From contig DAHVOW010000028.1 of NCBI GenBank assembly GCA_027318585.1, positions 1 through 19,019 of the forward strand: DNA of 19,019 nucleotides. The letters are read 5' to 3'. The translations under genes were made by a program, and so were the position numbers. Source of the DNA: Methanobacteriaceae archaeon. Its GTDB lineage: Archaea; Methanobacteriota; Methanobacteria; Methanobacteriales; Methanobacteriaceae. The notes under the pieces were generated by a model. It did no database searches. It worked only from the letters and a program-made list of their open reading frames with translations, and was not told the DNA's origin. Below, piece after piece: positions 1 to 8,586 of this stretch (positions within the stretch are counted from its first letter, which is position 1; the number at the start of each line of letters is the position of its first letter).

Positions 1-2
1 AC

Positions 3-500
3 TTAGCTGGAAAAGGATTAACTACCCAGACCAGCTCCGAGTTCACCACCCTGGCTGACCCGTCACCCGTCGTATACACCAGTCCCGGGACGGGAAGCTA
101 CTGGGCACCGGTGAATGTGGTCCTGGCCGCCAGTGAACCATCCACCATCTACTACACCCTGGGTGGAGCTACTCCCACCAAGGACAGCACCGTCTACACC
201 GGTCCCATCTACCTGGCCACTTCCCGGACCTTAAGGTTCATGGGAATTGACGCCACCGGCAACCCTAGCCTCATCGGAACCCAGTTCTACACCATCTACG
301 CCCTGCAGTACTACAAGTACTGGGCCAAGGTCCGTAAATACGGATGGTACAAGTACAGCTACAAGGTGCGCTATAAAAAATGGTACCGTAAAAACGGCAA
401 ATGGAGATACTACTACAAGTACAAAACCAAAACCAAGTGGAAAAAAGGCTGGCACTACGTAGGAACCTGGAAAACAGCGTCCAGATGGGTCTTAACCTAA
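3..500 (+). CDS. C-terminal end of a large secreted surface protein (chitobiase C-terminal-like domain plus Tyr/Lys/Trp-rich basic tail), 5' truncated
   Basis: An open frame runs in from the window edge with no start and ends at the TAA at 498-500, leaving 165 visible residues. The first ~100 residues (PSPVVYTSPGTGSYW, then EPSTIYYTLGGATPT and later DATGNPS) match the pattern of the chitobiase/beta-hexosaminidase C-terminal domain (CHB_HEX_C type), a beta-sandwich often repeated in methanogen surface proteins. The last ~65 residues are extraordinary: nearly every position is Tyr, Lys, Trp, Arg or Gly (for example YYKYW, KVRYKKWYRK, WRYYYKYK). There is no membrane anchor, so the tail itself may hold the protein to the pseudomurein wall; that is inference. 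An oligo-T tract follows the stop. The likely role is an adhesin or cell-wall protein. The N-terminal part lies outside the window. Confidence 0.8.
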   Translation, partial: LAGKGLTTQTSSEFTTLADPSPVVYTSPGTGSYWAPVNVVLAASEPSTIYYTLGGATPTKDSTVYTGPIYLATSRTLRFMGIDATGNPSLIGTQFYTIYALQYYKYWAKVRKYGWYKYSYKVRYKKWYRKNGKWRYYYKYKTKTKWKKGWHYVGTWKTASRWVLT

Positions 501-505
501 AAAAG

Positions 506-528
506 ACCCTACTTTTTCTTTTTTTTAA
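506..528 (+). terminator. oligo-T terminator after the surface protein
   Basis: Just after the stop at 500 the plus strand has two pyrimidine runs, ACTTTTTC then TTTTTTTT. Archaeal RNA polymerase stops on such T-runs without needing a hairpin. The position directly after the coding end supports this role. Confidence 0.55.
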
Positions 529-561
529 TTATAGAATCCTTTTTTGAGAACTTTTTACTCG

Positions 562-699
562 GTGAATGCCTACGACAACGGAACCAACACGTGGGACTAG
601 AGCAGTAGGAAACTACTGGTCAGACTATGGGGGTAGTGGGAACATAGCATAGCCGGTGGATCAAACGTGGATTATCATCCAAGTGGGGTGCCTTTTTAG
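562..699 (+). pseudogene. Remnant of a NosD/PbH1-type beta-helix protein C-terminus
   Basis: Three frame segments join into the typical end of a NosD-like beta-helix surface protein. Frame one, at 562-597, reads VNAYDNGTNTWD and then hits TAG. Frame two, at 605-649, reads VGNYWSDYGGSGNIA. Frame three, at 649-696, reads IAGGSNVDYHPSGVPF and then TAG. The order N-A-Y-D-x-G-T-N-x-W-D ... G-N-Y-W-S-D-Y-x-G is a recognisable signature of this family. The second frame change is explained by a 5-bp tandem duplication (ATAGC ATAGC) at about 644-653. No upstream part of the gene is present, so this is a dead 3' scrap. The rest of 500-760 shows no other gene. Confidence 0.7.
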
Positions 700-761
700 A
701 GGGATAGTCTCCCTTAAGTTACCTCCTTTAAGTATACAATTTACTTCTTTTAGACTCTATC

Positions 762-769
762 TTTATATA
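762..769 (+). promoter_or_regulatory. TATA box of the DUF1616 gene
   Basis: TTTATATA lies 25 bp before the ATG at 794, the usual archaeal TATA-to-start-site distance. The transcript would begin at or next to the start codon. With no Shine-Dalgarno sequence before 794, a leaderless mRNA is likely. Confidence 0.6.
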
Positions 770-793
770 TCAGTTAGAGCCTAAAAATTGATT

Positions 794-3286
794 ATGGATA
801 CATCCCAGAAGGACATCCTGGTGGTCCTGGTGTTAGGTCTGGTAGGGTTGGCATTTCTTTGGGTCCCCCTCTTGGCTGGTATTCCCTTATTCCTGTTATC
901 ATATCTATTACTGTTACTGTTACCCGGGTTTTCCCTGATCTCATATCTCAAGCCGGAGATGAGTATAATCTCCCGGCTGGTGTATGGTTTCGTTCTTAGC
1001 CTGGCCCTTTTAATTAGTATTTTCTTTATCGTGGTTCTTTTTGAATTATACAGCTTGATGGATTACCTGCCCAGCTTCCTGTTGATTCTGAGTATACTGG
1101 TGGCCCTGGCCAATTACCTCCGTACCAGATCCGAAAATAAGAAGATAAAAGACCAGGGACAGATAACCCTCTTTGAGGCCATTGAAAGGGCCGAAAGGGT
1201 TCGTGAACTGGTAAACCATGAAGCGGAATTGGAGTCCCAGAAACCGGAACCATTCAGTGGTGAACCAGCTATCAGCGGGATCTATAAAGCCCAGTCCCAA
1301 GAAGAATTCCCTGAAGAGCCACCAGTTAGGGTTCCCGAGACTCCTATGGAAGTCCGGGAGGATGTGAAGCCCCTCCGGGATGAGCTTCTCCAGAATGGTT
1401 TTGATGAAGAAGAACCGCAGCCAGAAGTCTCCCATCCCATGTGGAGGGATGGACTGCCTCATAAGAGTGGCTTCATCTATTGGGATCTCTTGATCGTCCT
1501 TATTTTAACTGCCGGTTCTCTGGCTTTTTTGATCCTTAACCCGGTTAACAACCAGAGTTACTCTTCCATCATCTCTTACCTGGCCCTGCTTTTCCTCTTA
1601 TCCTACTCCCTGGTGGTGTTGTTCTACCCCGCCCCGGGTAGTTTGAGATTAATCAGCCGGCTAGTGGCCACCATACTCCTGGGTCTTTTAATATTCGCAG
1701 TTTCATTTTTGTTATGGGCTCTGGATATGTTAGTCTTCCTGTCTCTACCATTATTCTACCTTTTAATCATAGCCACCTTGGTGGTGTTGTTGGTGGCTGG
1801 CTTCCGCCGCAAATTCGCCTCAGAGGATGAACCTGAACCACCCGAGGATGAGGATATCTTCCTTGAACATGACCAGGAGACTATTAAGGACTTGGAGGAA
1901 AGGGAAGCAGAGCCCTTCTATGAAGAGGAACCGGTGATCATACCCGAACACCTGGAGGAGGAACCCCAGGATGAGGACCTGGAGACCATCATCCCGGAAG
2001 TGGTGGTTCTTAGGGAAATCTTAGAAGAAGACCAGGCCTTCACCGAGGAGGAACCCTTCCCAGTTGATGAACCCCATAAAGAGGATATAGAGGAAATCGT
2101 CCCTGAAATAGTGGATCTCAAGAAGATGGTGCTCCATGAAGAAGAGGAGCTACCAACAGAAGAACCTTATGAAGACGTGGAGATTATCATCCCGGACCAT
2201 GCAGATCCTCCAGAAGAGAAAAAAGCACCGGAATCCACCCTTAAAACCATTGAAACAGAATATAAAGCCATCCCCAAAGAATCTCTTAAGGAATCTCCCG
2301 AACTCGTTGAAGAACCTCCTGAACAAACACCAACCGAAACCAAAGGCCTAGTTCTTCCCTGGATTGAAAGACAAAAAGGTAAAAAGGTTCCCCATGTCTA
2401 TGAAGATAAACCTCGACCTATAACCCCCAAGTGGATCCGGAGTACCCGTCCCCTGGACCTTATACTTGTGGTAATATTCACCCTGTTAACTGCGGCCTTC
2501 GTACTCATACCGGTTTTGAATGAAACTCCAGTGAGAATCGTCTTAGGGGTTTTTTTAGTCCTTTTCTTACCAGGATATTCTCTGATTGCTGCTTTATTCC
2601 CCCGCCGGGGTGATCTGGACTCCATCGAGAGGGTGGCTTTATCCTTTGGTCTGTCCATAGCATTCACTTCCCTAATAGGCCTGGCTTTGAATTACACTCC
2701 AGGGGGTATCCGTCTGGATCCGATTCTCATCTGTTTAGTAGGGTTCACCCTGGTTATGTGTCTCATCGCCTACCTTAGAAGACGATCCCTACCGGATAAG
2801 GAAAAATTTGCAGTAGCATTTGGATAGTCCTTCAGTAAAGCTAAAAGATCCTTCGGCCTATAATCACGTACCGAGAAGATCCTCACCATCGTCCTGATCA
2901 TCTCCATCTTACTGGCCATCAGCACCGTGGCCTTCGTCATCCTGCAGCCCAAACAAGGGGAGAAGTTCACCGAGTTCTACCTGTTAGGACCAGATGGCAA
3001 GGCCAGCAACTACCCCACCAACCTCACCGTGGGAGAAAATGCCACCGTGACCGGGGGAATCGTCAACCACGAGTACGCCACCACCAGCTACCGCTTACTG
3101 GTCCGGGTGGATAACAATACCATCCATGAAGGGAACATAACCCTGCAGGATAAAGAAAAAGTGGAGATACCAATATCCTTCACCGATGCCACCACCAGGG
3201 AGAAGAAGATGGAGTTTTTACTCTACAAACTACCTGATGTAACCACCCCCTACCGGGATCTTCATATATGGTACCAGGTGGCATAA
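794..3286 (+). pseudogene. DUF1616 family membrane protein with triplicated N-terminal module, interrupted by two in-frame stops
   Basis: The first open segment (794-2827, 677 residues) holds three hydrophobic DUF1616-like modules at about residues 1-115, 225-345 and 550-675. Each has the LPGFSLI/LPGYSLI-type motif or a variant, and they are separated by long acidic linkers. The third module is the best match (LPGYSLIAALFPRRGDLDSIERVALSFGLS). After TAG (2825-2827) the same frame continues SFSKAKRSFGL, then TAA (2861-2863), then SRTEKILTIVLIISI and the extracytoplasmic half (GEKFTEFYLLGPDGKASNYP, ending LHIWYQVA) to TAA at 3284-3286. The second half is thus preserved in frame behind two nonsense codons. 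The gene is probably a young pseudogene, or is expressed as a truncated form. ATG 794 is preferred over TTG 788 because it fits the TATA box. The function of DUF1616 is unknown; it is a membrane-anchored surface protein family of methanogens. Confidence 0.8.
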
Positions 3287-3417
3287 ACGACTGGCAGGGC
3301 TCTTACCGGATCGTGAACGAAAATGGAAGGATGGTCCTGGTAGGGGATTACATTTACTACCCGGTTAACAATCCAACCTACGTGAAAAGGGTCCAGAAGA
3401 GTTTCTACATCTCTTAA
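3268..3417 (+). pseudogene. Short frame overlapping the DUF1616 end, probable frameshifted continuation
   Basis: Overlapping the DUF1616 stop, another frame stays open to TAA 3415-3417 and reads GINDWQGSYRIVNENG, then VLVGDYIYYPVNNPTYVKRVQKSFYIS. The composition is protein-like and GC-rich, like the preceding gene. I do not recognise the family. It may be the original C-terminal extension of the DUF1616 protein after a one-base frameshift near 3275-3286, or the tail of a different gene fused by deletion. No ribosome-binding site precedes the ATG at 3268. Confidence 0.35.
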
Positions 3418-3420
3418 TTT

Positions 3421-3552
3421 AAAATATTATTTCTTCCACACTATAACAAAGACACCTATGGTAACTACCAAAGGGCCTTCAAAAACCAACCCCTGGAAGA
3501 TTTTGTTATTTTTAAAGAAGAAAGTGGAAGCTTTACTTATGAATCAGCCTAA
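3421..3552 (+). pseudogene. Unrecognised 3' gene fragment
   Basis: In the same frame as the preceding fragment, after its stop, the sequence reads HYNKDTYGNYQRAFKNQPLE, then DFVIFKEESGSFTYESA and TAA at 3550-3552. The composition is plausible for a real protein, but there is no start codon or ribosome-binding site. It looks like a stranded C-terminus. I do not recognise the family. It lies tail to tail with the CPBP fragment on the other strand. Confidence 0.3.
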
Positions 3553-3553
3553 A

Positions 3554-3740
3554 TAAAGGGTAGATTCAGTAGCAGGTTGTAGAAGGGCATGACTATGAAG
3601 AGCACCGTGTTGGACAAGCCGTGGTTCAGTGTCATCCCCACGATGCTCCGGGTATTGTTGAATATAACCCCGTAGAGGATGGTTATCCTAAAACAAGTAG
3701 TCCCGGAAGGACTGCCCAACACTGGTGGCAAAAATATTAT
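3554..3740 (-). pseudogene. C-terminal fragment of a CPBP-family intramembrane protease
   Basis: On the minus strand the sequence reads LYGVIFNNTRSIVGMTLNHG followed by LSNTVLFIVMPFYNLLL. This is the last part of a CPBP (CAAX protease and bacteriocin-processing) membrane protease, including the conserved xxxRSIxGxTLxHGxxNT segment (third catalytic His). The EExxxR and FxxxH motifs are absent, so only the tail remains. Over its first ~128 bases it agrees at about 9 in 10 positions with the tail of the larger copy at 7558 onward, in the same orientation. Confidence 0.75.
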
Positions 3741-3754
3741 TTTTTTATCGTTAA

Positions 3755-3807
3755 TTTTATATAACATGATTAATAATGTTAAATTAAATATCATGTTTTA
3801 TCATGTT
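3755..3807 (+). promoter_or_regulatory. TATA box and clustered ATCATGTT operator-like sites before the DUF488 gene
   Basis: TTTTATATA (3755-3763) is a good TATA box. It is followed by AACATGAT (3763-3770) and two direct copies of ATCATGTT (3790-3797 and 3800-3807) whose starts are exactly 10 bp apart, one helical turn. The first site is also half of an imperfect palindrome, AACATGAT/TAATAATGTT (3763-3780). The cluster spans the expected transcription start near 3782, where a bound protein would block initiation. No regulator is assigned. Confidence 0.5.
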
Positions 3808-3831
3808 AATTAGTGCCGGTGTGAGAAGGTT

Positions 3832-4124
3832 ATGTTAAGACTAAAAGGAATAAATGAACCTCCCCAAAAAGAAGATGGCTTCAGAATTTTAATAGACGAA
3901 ACCTGGCCCAAAGGCCTGTCAAAAGAAGGTGCTAAAGTGGATTTCTGGATTAAAATAAATAAAAATCTTGCTGAAGGGCCTGAAAACGAACAACCTAAGA
4001 AAACCTTGATAAAATTTATCAGGGATGCTGAAAAAGAAAAAGGGACTGTAACATTTTTATGCTCCACTATTCAAAGCATATTACAGCTGCAGCTTTAAAT
4101 AGAACTTCGTTAAAGGCATCTTAA
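3832..4124 (+). pseudogene. Shortened, probably decayed DUF488 (YeaO-like) protein
   Basis: The open frame 3832-4098 (88 residues) begins MLRLKGINEPPQKEDGFRIL and continues IDETWPKGLSKEGAKVDFW. This matches the start of DUF488 proteins (IxRIYEPPxxDDGxRxLVDRxWPRGLSK). Intact members are about 115-120 residues. The central WFGHDPxxWxxF block is missing, replaced by a short stretch (NKNLAEGPENEQ). The end, KGTVTFLCSTIQSILQLQL, drifts off the family pattern. Shifting one base restores a family-like ending (HYSKHITAAALN, canonical K-x-E-H-N-N-A-x-x-L) to TAA 4122-4124. An internal deletion and a late frameshift therefore suggest decay. GGTGTGAG at 3819-3826 can serve as ribosome-binding site. The function of DUF488 is unknown. 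Confidence 0.6.
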
Positions 4125-4295
4125 CCAATGAAAATGTTCATATCTTAAGTATTCGTGTCAAAGTCCCCCCTAATGGTTTAAATTTGATGGTTTTTTCCAA
4201 ACCATTTGGGATTTTTAATATCCTTAGCCCAGCACCCGCCTATCCGCCCCGTAAATGTTTTTTTTCGAATATTTTTTTTTAAAGATCAGCACAAC

Positions 4296-4328
4296 ATTTA
4301 AATAATAATTTTGAATATATATTCATAA
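4296..4328 (+). promoter_or_regulatory. TATA box plus palindromic operator of the DUF134 regulator gene
   Basis: TTTAAATA starts at 4297 and a near-perfect 20-bp palindrome with halves TTTTGAATAT and ATATTCATAA occupies 4309-4328, ending one base before the next gene's ATG (4330). The expected start site lies inside the palindrome, so the mRNA is close to leaderless and a bound factor would block transcription. The same element, with the same 12-bp offset between TATA and palindrome starts, precedes the gene at 6801. The preceding gap (4125-4295) shows oligo-T runs but no gene. Confidence 0.7.
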
Positions 4329-4329
4329 C

Positions 4330-4884
4330 ATGCCAAGGCCCCGTAGATTTAGGAATATTTCCGAGAACCCACCAATACGTTGCTTTATACCAGAGAAAAA
4401 ATTTTCAGATGATTTAGAGCCGGTTAAGATTTTAATAGATGAATTTGAAGCAATTCGGTTGAGGGATTATCATAATATACAGCAGAAAAGATCGGCAGAA
4501 ATTATGGGGGTTTCACAATCTACATTTCACCGCATGTTAAGCTCTGCCAGGAAAAAAATAGCTGATGCCCTTATTAATGGTAATTCTTTAATCATAGTCG
4601 GTGTGGGCCGTTTAATCAATTATGAATGTTATGATTGCGGATTTGAATGGGGAAATCCCCATAGAAATTATGAAAAATGCCCCGACTGTGCATCCTCTAA
4701 TATCCAATTAACGGAAGAAGGAGAATTATTGAAGCGGAGATATGGTGGAAAGGGCATAGGAGCCAGCCCGCCAAAGAGTTGTAAATGTCCCAACTGCGGC
4801 TACGAATCAGTGAAAACTCGTATGGTGCCTTGCAGTAACACCAAATGTCCGAAATGTGAAACACCCCTCTGTGGATCTGGATAA
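4330..4884 (+). CDS. DUF134 (UPF0251) helix-turn-helix regulator with Cys-rich C-terminal tail
   Basis: The protein has 184 residues. Residues 1-92 (MPRPRRFR at the start, then DEFEAIRLRDYHNIQQKRSA and MGVSQSTFHRMLSSARKKIA) are a textbook DUF134 domain with a sigma-70 region 4-like helix-turn-helix at about 50-75. Residues 98-184 carry eleven cysteines. C100/C103/C117/C120 form a rubredoxin-like pair of knuckles. C151/C153/C156/C168/C173/C176/C181 form a second cluster that could bind Zn or an Fe-S cluster. Most DUF134 proteins known to me are shorter, so the tail would be a sensor or partner-binding module. It is a DNA-binding regulator acting in the cytoplasm; its targets are inferred to be its own promoter and that at 6760-6785. 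It is followed after 68 bp by atwA, probably cotranscribed. No Shine-Dalgarno is seen, in keeping with a start next to the transcription start. Confidence 0.88.
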   Translation: MPRPRRFRNISENPPIRCFIPEKKFSDDLEPVKILIDEFEAIRLRDYHNIQQKRSAEIMGVSQSTFHRMLSSARKKIADALINGNSLIIVGVGRLINYECYDCGFEWGNPHRNYEKCPDCASSNIQLTEEGELLKRRYGGKGIGASPPKSCKCPNCGYESVKTRMVPCSNTKCPKCETPLCGSG

Positions 4885-4943
4885 AAAATTGGAATGGATA
4901 GGTCGTGAATAAGCCCTTAAAAAAAGTTTTTAGAATCTAAGAT

Positions 4944-4950
4944 GGTGGTG
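4944..4950 (+). promoter_or_regulatory. Ribosome-binding site fixing the atwA start
   Basis: GGTGGTG just before the ATG at 4953 resembles the archaeal GGAGGTG consensus and selects this start for atwA. No clear TATA box lies in the 68-bp gap after the DUF134 gene, which favours cotranscription. Confidence 0.5.
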
Positions 4951-4952
4951 TA

Positions 4953-6545
<1,593 letters not shown>

Positions 6546-6566
6546 TCATTATTTTAACATCTAGTA

Positions 6567-6576
6567 ATTTTTTTTA
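6567..6576 (+). terminator. oligo-T tract after atwA
   Basis: AATTTTTTTTAG lies about 20 bp after the atwA stop and is a plausible archaeal terminator. The small ORF that follows at 6603 would then depend on read-through or its own promoter. Confidence 0.4.
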
Positions 6577-6602
6577 GTAAAATAAAGATACGTGGTGATA
6601 AG

Positions 6603-6683
6603 GTGTATAAACTATTATTAATAGCTTTAGCTATCTTTGTGATTGTTTTTGTGATATTAAATGATCCTTCAAAGAACTATTAG
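6603..6683 (+). CDS. Predicted 26-residue single-pass membrane peptide
   Basis: A GTG at 6603 opens a short frame reading MYKLLLIALAIFVIVFVILN then DPSKNY, ending at TAG 6681-6683. Residues 4-19 are uninterrupted hydrophobic side chains, a clear membrane segment, with Lys on one side and a short polar tail on the other. GGTGAT at 6594-6599, a perfect match to the 16S anti-Shine-Dalgarno end, lies 3 bp before the GTG. Such spacing is normal in Methanobacteriales. It sits 57 bp after atwA on the same strand. No homologue is recognised and the role is unknown; it might be a membrane accessory of the cassette. Chance is possible because the region is AT-rich, but the ribosome-binding site argues for translation. 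Confidence 0.5.
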   Translation: MYKLLLIALAIFVIVFVILNDPSKNY

Positions 6684-6749
6684 AAATTCAATGTTTTATT
6701 TTATCTTTAAGCAGATTTTTCATATTAAAAACTTCTTAAAAAAAAACAT

Positions 6750-6785
6750 CTATAAATAATAGTTATGAATATATATTCATAACTA
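6750..6785 (+). promoter_or_regulatory. TATA box plus perfect 26-bp palindrome operator of the Cys-rich gene
   Basis: TATAAATA starts at 6751 and a perfect 26-bp palindrome spans 6760-6785, core halves TTATGAATAT and ATATTCATAA. Over more than 30 bp the element is almost identical to that before the DUF134 gene at 4330, with the same TATA-to-palindrome spacing. The palindrome covers the expected transcription start. The matching architecture suggests control by one repressor, most simply the DUF134 protein. Confidence 0.75.
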
Positions 6786-6800
6786 AAGGAGAATGATGAC

Positions 6801-7100
6801 ATGACCGACAAAAAAAGTTACGTATGCAGTGTCTGTGATTTCCAATGGAAATCATCCCAAGAATATGAAAAATGCCCCGACTGTGGATCAGAAGAGATAT
6901 TCCTGGAAGAAGATCCAAAAACACCCCTAAATGTAGATTTAGTTAATCAAAGACCATTTAGGGCCGGTGGTCGTGGAGTAGGAACACCACGAGTTTGTAA
7001 GTGCCAACAGTGCGGATACGAAGCACCTAAGACTCGTGCAGTGCCCTGCCGAAACACTAAATGCCCGGAATGCGGCACTCCGTTATGTGGATCCGACTAG
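6801..7100 (+). CDS. Small Cys-rich (zinc-ribbon or iron-sulfur) protein, stand-alone relative of the DUF134 regulator's tail
   Basis: The protein has 99 residues and eleven cysteines: C9/C12/C25/C28, then C66/C68/C71/C83/C88/C91/C96. The second cluster has exactly the same spacing as in the C-terminal half of the DUF134 regulator at 4330. The ends are nearly the same (KTRAVPCRNTKCPECGTPLC here, KTRMVPCSNTKCPKCETPLC there), as are the EKCPDC knuckles. It is therefore that regulator's tail without the helix-turn-helix. AGGAG at 6787-6791 places the start at 6801. It is soluble and cytoplasmic and could be a metal or Fe-S binding partner, a competitor of the regulator's tail, or a redox carrier; the choice is open. 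It forms an operon with the next gene (13-bp gap) and shares its operator with the regulator. Confidence 0.82.
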   Translation: MTDKKSYVCSVCDFQWKSSQEYEKCPDCGSEEIFLEEDPKTPLNVDLVNQRPFRAGGRGVGTPRVCKCQQCGYEAPKTRAVPCRNTKCPECGTPLCGSD

Positions 7101-7113
7101 GGAGGAATTTGAA

Positions 7114-7485
7114 ATGGAAATAATTTGTGTTCCCAGTATAGATGGGAACGGTTTAAAAGGAACAGTATCTCAACACTTAGGAAAAACTCCTTACTTCGTG
7201 TTAGTCAATTATGAAGATGATAAAATCCAGGGCGTCCAGGTCTTGGAGATTAAAGGAAAGCATAGGGGTGGACATGTTACTCCGGGTGAGTTTATCAGTA
7301 CTTCAGGAGCACAAACACTTTTATGCGGTAATTTAGGACCTAAAGCTATCCAGATGCTTCAAAAGGCTGGAATTAATATTTATGTAGGAGCATCAGGGAA
7401 TGTGATTGATGCCGTGTATGATTGGTCCGAAGGAAATCTAAAAGAAGCCAGCCTGGACTCAGCCTGTGCAGATGGCCATAGTTAA
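7114..7485 (+). CDS. NifX/NifB-type dinitrogenase iron-molybdenum cofactor domain protein (MTH1175-like)
   Basis: The protein has 123 residues beginning MEIICVPSIDGNGLKGTVSQ. GGAGG at 7101-7105 sets the start at ATG 7114; an earlier in-frame ATG at 7036 lies inside the previous gene and lacks such a site. The pattern S-x-H-L-G-K-x-P-Y-F, then a His-rich loop (KHRGGHVTPGEF), then TLLCGNLGPKAIQMLQKAGI and INIYVGASGNVIDAV, is that of the single-domain Fe-Mo cofactor biosynthesis family (Pfam Dinitrogenase iron-molybdenum cofactor, about 120 residues, RNase H-like fold). Full NifX binds FeMo-cofactor precursors; the small archaeal members have no assigned function but are thought to bind metal clusters. 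It sits 13 bp after the Cys-rich gene in one operon and near atwA, so a role in Fe-S or metallocofactor handling is plausible. Confidence 0.88.
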   Translation: MEIICVPSIDGNGLKGTVSQHLGKTPYFVLVNYEDDKIQGVQVLEIKGKHRGGHVTPGEFISTSGAQTLLCGNLGPKAIQMLQKAGINIYVGASGNVIDAVYDWSEGNLKEASLDSACADGHS

Positions 7486-7557
7486 GATCAAAATTGTAAA
7501 ATATTCGGTCAAATCCTTATTTTTTACATCCAACCTCGAACTTAGATCCAACCCTAA

Positions 7558-8470
7558 CTAAAGGGCAGATACAGTAGCAGGTTGTAGAAGGGCATGATGA
7601 TGAAGAGAACCGTGTTGGACAAGCCGTGGTTCAGGGTGATGCCCACAATGCTCCGGGTCTTGTAGAAGATAACCCCGTAGAGGATGGCCACACTGAACAC
7701 GAAGACCAGATCCGGGAAGGACTGCCAGCCGATGTGCATTGTAGTAAACACTAGGGCGGTGAGACCAGTGCAAAGGCCGGTCGGAACACCTTCTCGGCAT
7801 TGGCCTGTATGATCCCCCGGAAGAGCAGCTCCTCGGCCAGTCTCGTGGATATAAGTAAGACCAGGAAGGCTACTATGGCAGTGAAAGGAGTAAAGACTGG
7901 GATCAGGCTTCAGGATAGCGTACTCAATGACGCCTAAAAAGTCCGATCACCAACTGCAAGGGCAGTCCATCCTTAACCAGCCCCACATCCCTCAGGCTCA
8001 GTTTCTGGCTGCGCATGATCACGATAGATGCTGCAAAGAGGGGCACCGCTACGATGGGGAACCAGTAGTAGGGTTGTAGTTGTATGATAGGCATGGACAA
8101 TCCGATGATACGGATGATGGGCACGGCGATTAGGGATCTTAAAAGATTAGAAAATAGGGTGGACTCTTCCAGGGCGGAGTGGATGAGTAAAGCAAAGAGG
8201 ATCACGGTGTTACGATGAGGCCCCATTCCTTTTTGATGTAGGCGGTGAGTACCTCAGCCACTACCAGGGCCATGAGTAGATCAAAACCACCAGGGCGTGC
8301 TCCTTACTCGATGATAGGTTCAGGCTCTTATCACCCAGGGTGATGGTTTTTTCTTTGAATTGCTGTCCGTCCATGTGTATTCCGTCCATTAATATACTAA
8401 AGGTATAATTCAGTCCGAATATTAACCCTTTGCCCGCCCAGGGGTTAAAAATATTGTTAAGGTCAAACAA
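7558..8470 (-). pseudogene. CPBP-family intramembrane protease, broken by several frameshifts
   Basis: Read on the minus strand, the gene starts at ATG 8470 (MFDLNNIFNPWAGKGLIFGL) and changes frame near 8285, 8225, 7935 and 7765. The pieces join as LLMALVVAEVLTAYIKKEWG, RNTVILFALLIHSALEEST, RDVGLVKDGLPLQLVIGL, then LISTRLAEELLFRGIIQANA, FTTMHIGWQSF and TRSIVGITLNHGLSNT to the stop at 7558. The catalytic motifs of CPBP membrane proteases (EExxxR as EELLFR, FxxxH as FTTMH, and the C-terminal HGxxN) are all still readable, but no single frame covers them. The intact protein would be a multi-pass protease of about 300 residues. Small insertions and deletions without large losses point to fairly recent decay. 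Its tail is also present at 3554-3740. Confidence 0.8.
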
Positions 8471-8586
8471 CGCTATTTCACCCTAAAGGGGCCTTAACCG
8501 GGAAGGTGCCATTTTTATATACCTCCTCCGGTAAACTATTACCAGAAATAGTCAGTACTAACATTTTGGTAAGGGAAGGAACATCC

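Noticed and set aside
1046..1462. 138-residue minus-strand frame opposite DUF1616
   Set aside because: It lies wholly opposite a well-recognised family, has no ribosome-binding site, and has a composition typical of a complementary-strand shadow.
2825..2827. TAG inside the DUF1616 frame as a pyrrolysine codon
   Set aside because: A TAA stop follows 36 bp later in the same frame, which pyrrolysine could not explain, and members of this order are not known for pyrrolysine use. Nonsense mutation is simpler.
3810..4067. Minus-strand frame opposite DUF488
   Set aside because: The plus strand has a clear DUF488 N-terminus and ribosome-binding site; the opposite frame is a shadow.
7036..7113. Upstream ATG at 7036 for the NifX-like protein
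   Set aside because: It lies inside the preceding Cys-rich gene without a ribosome-binding site; ATG 7114 follows GGAGG and gives the family's normal length.
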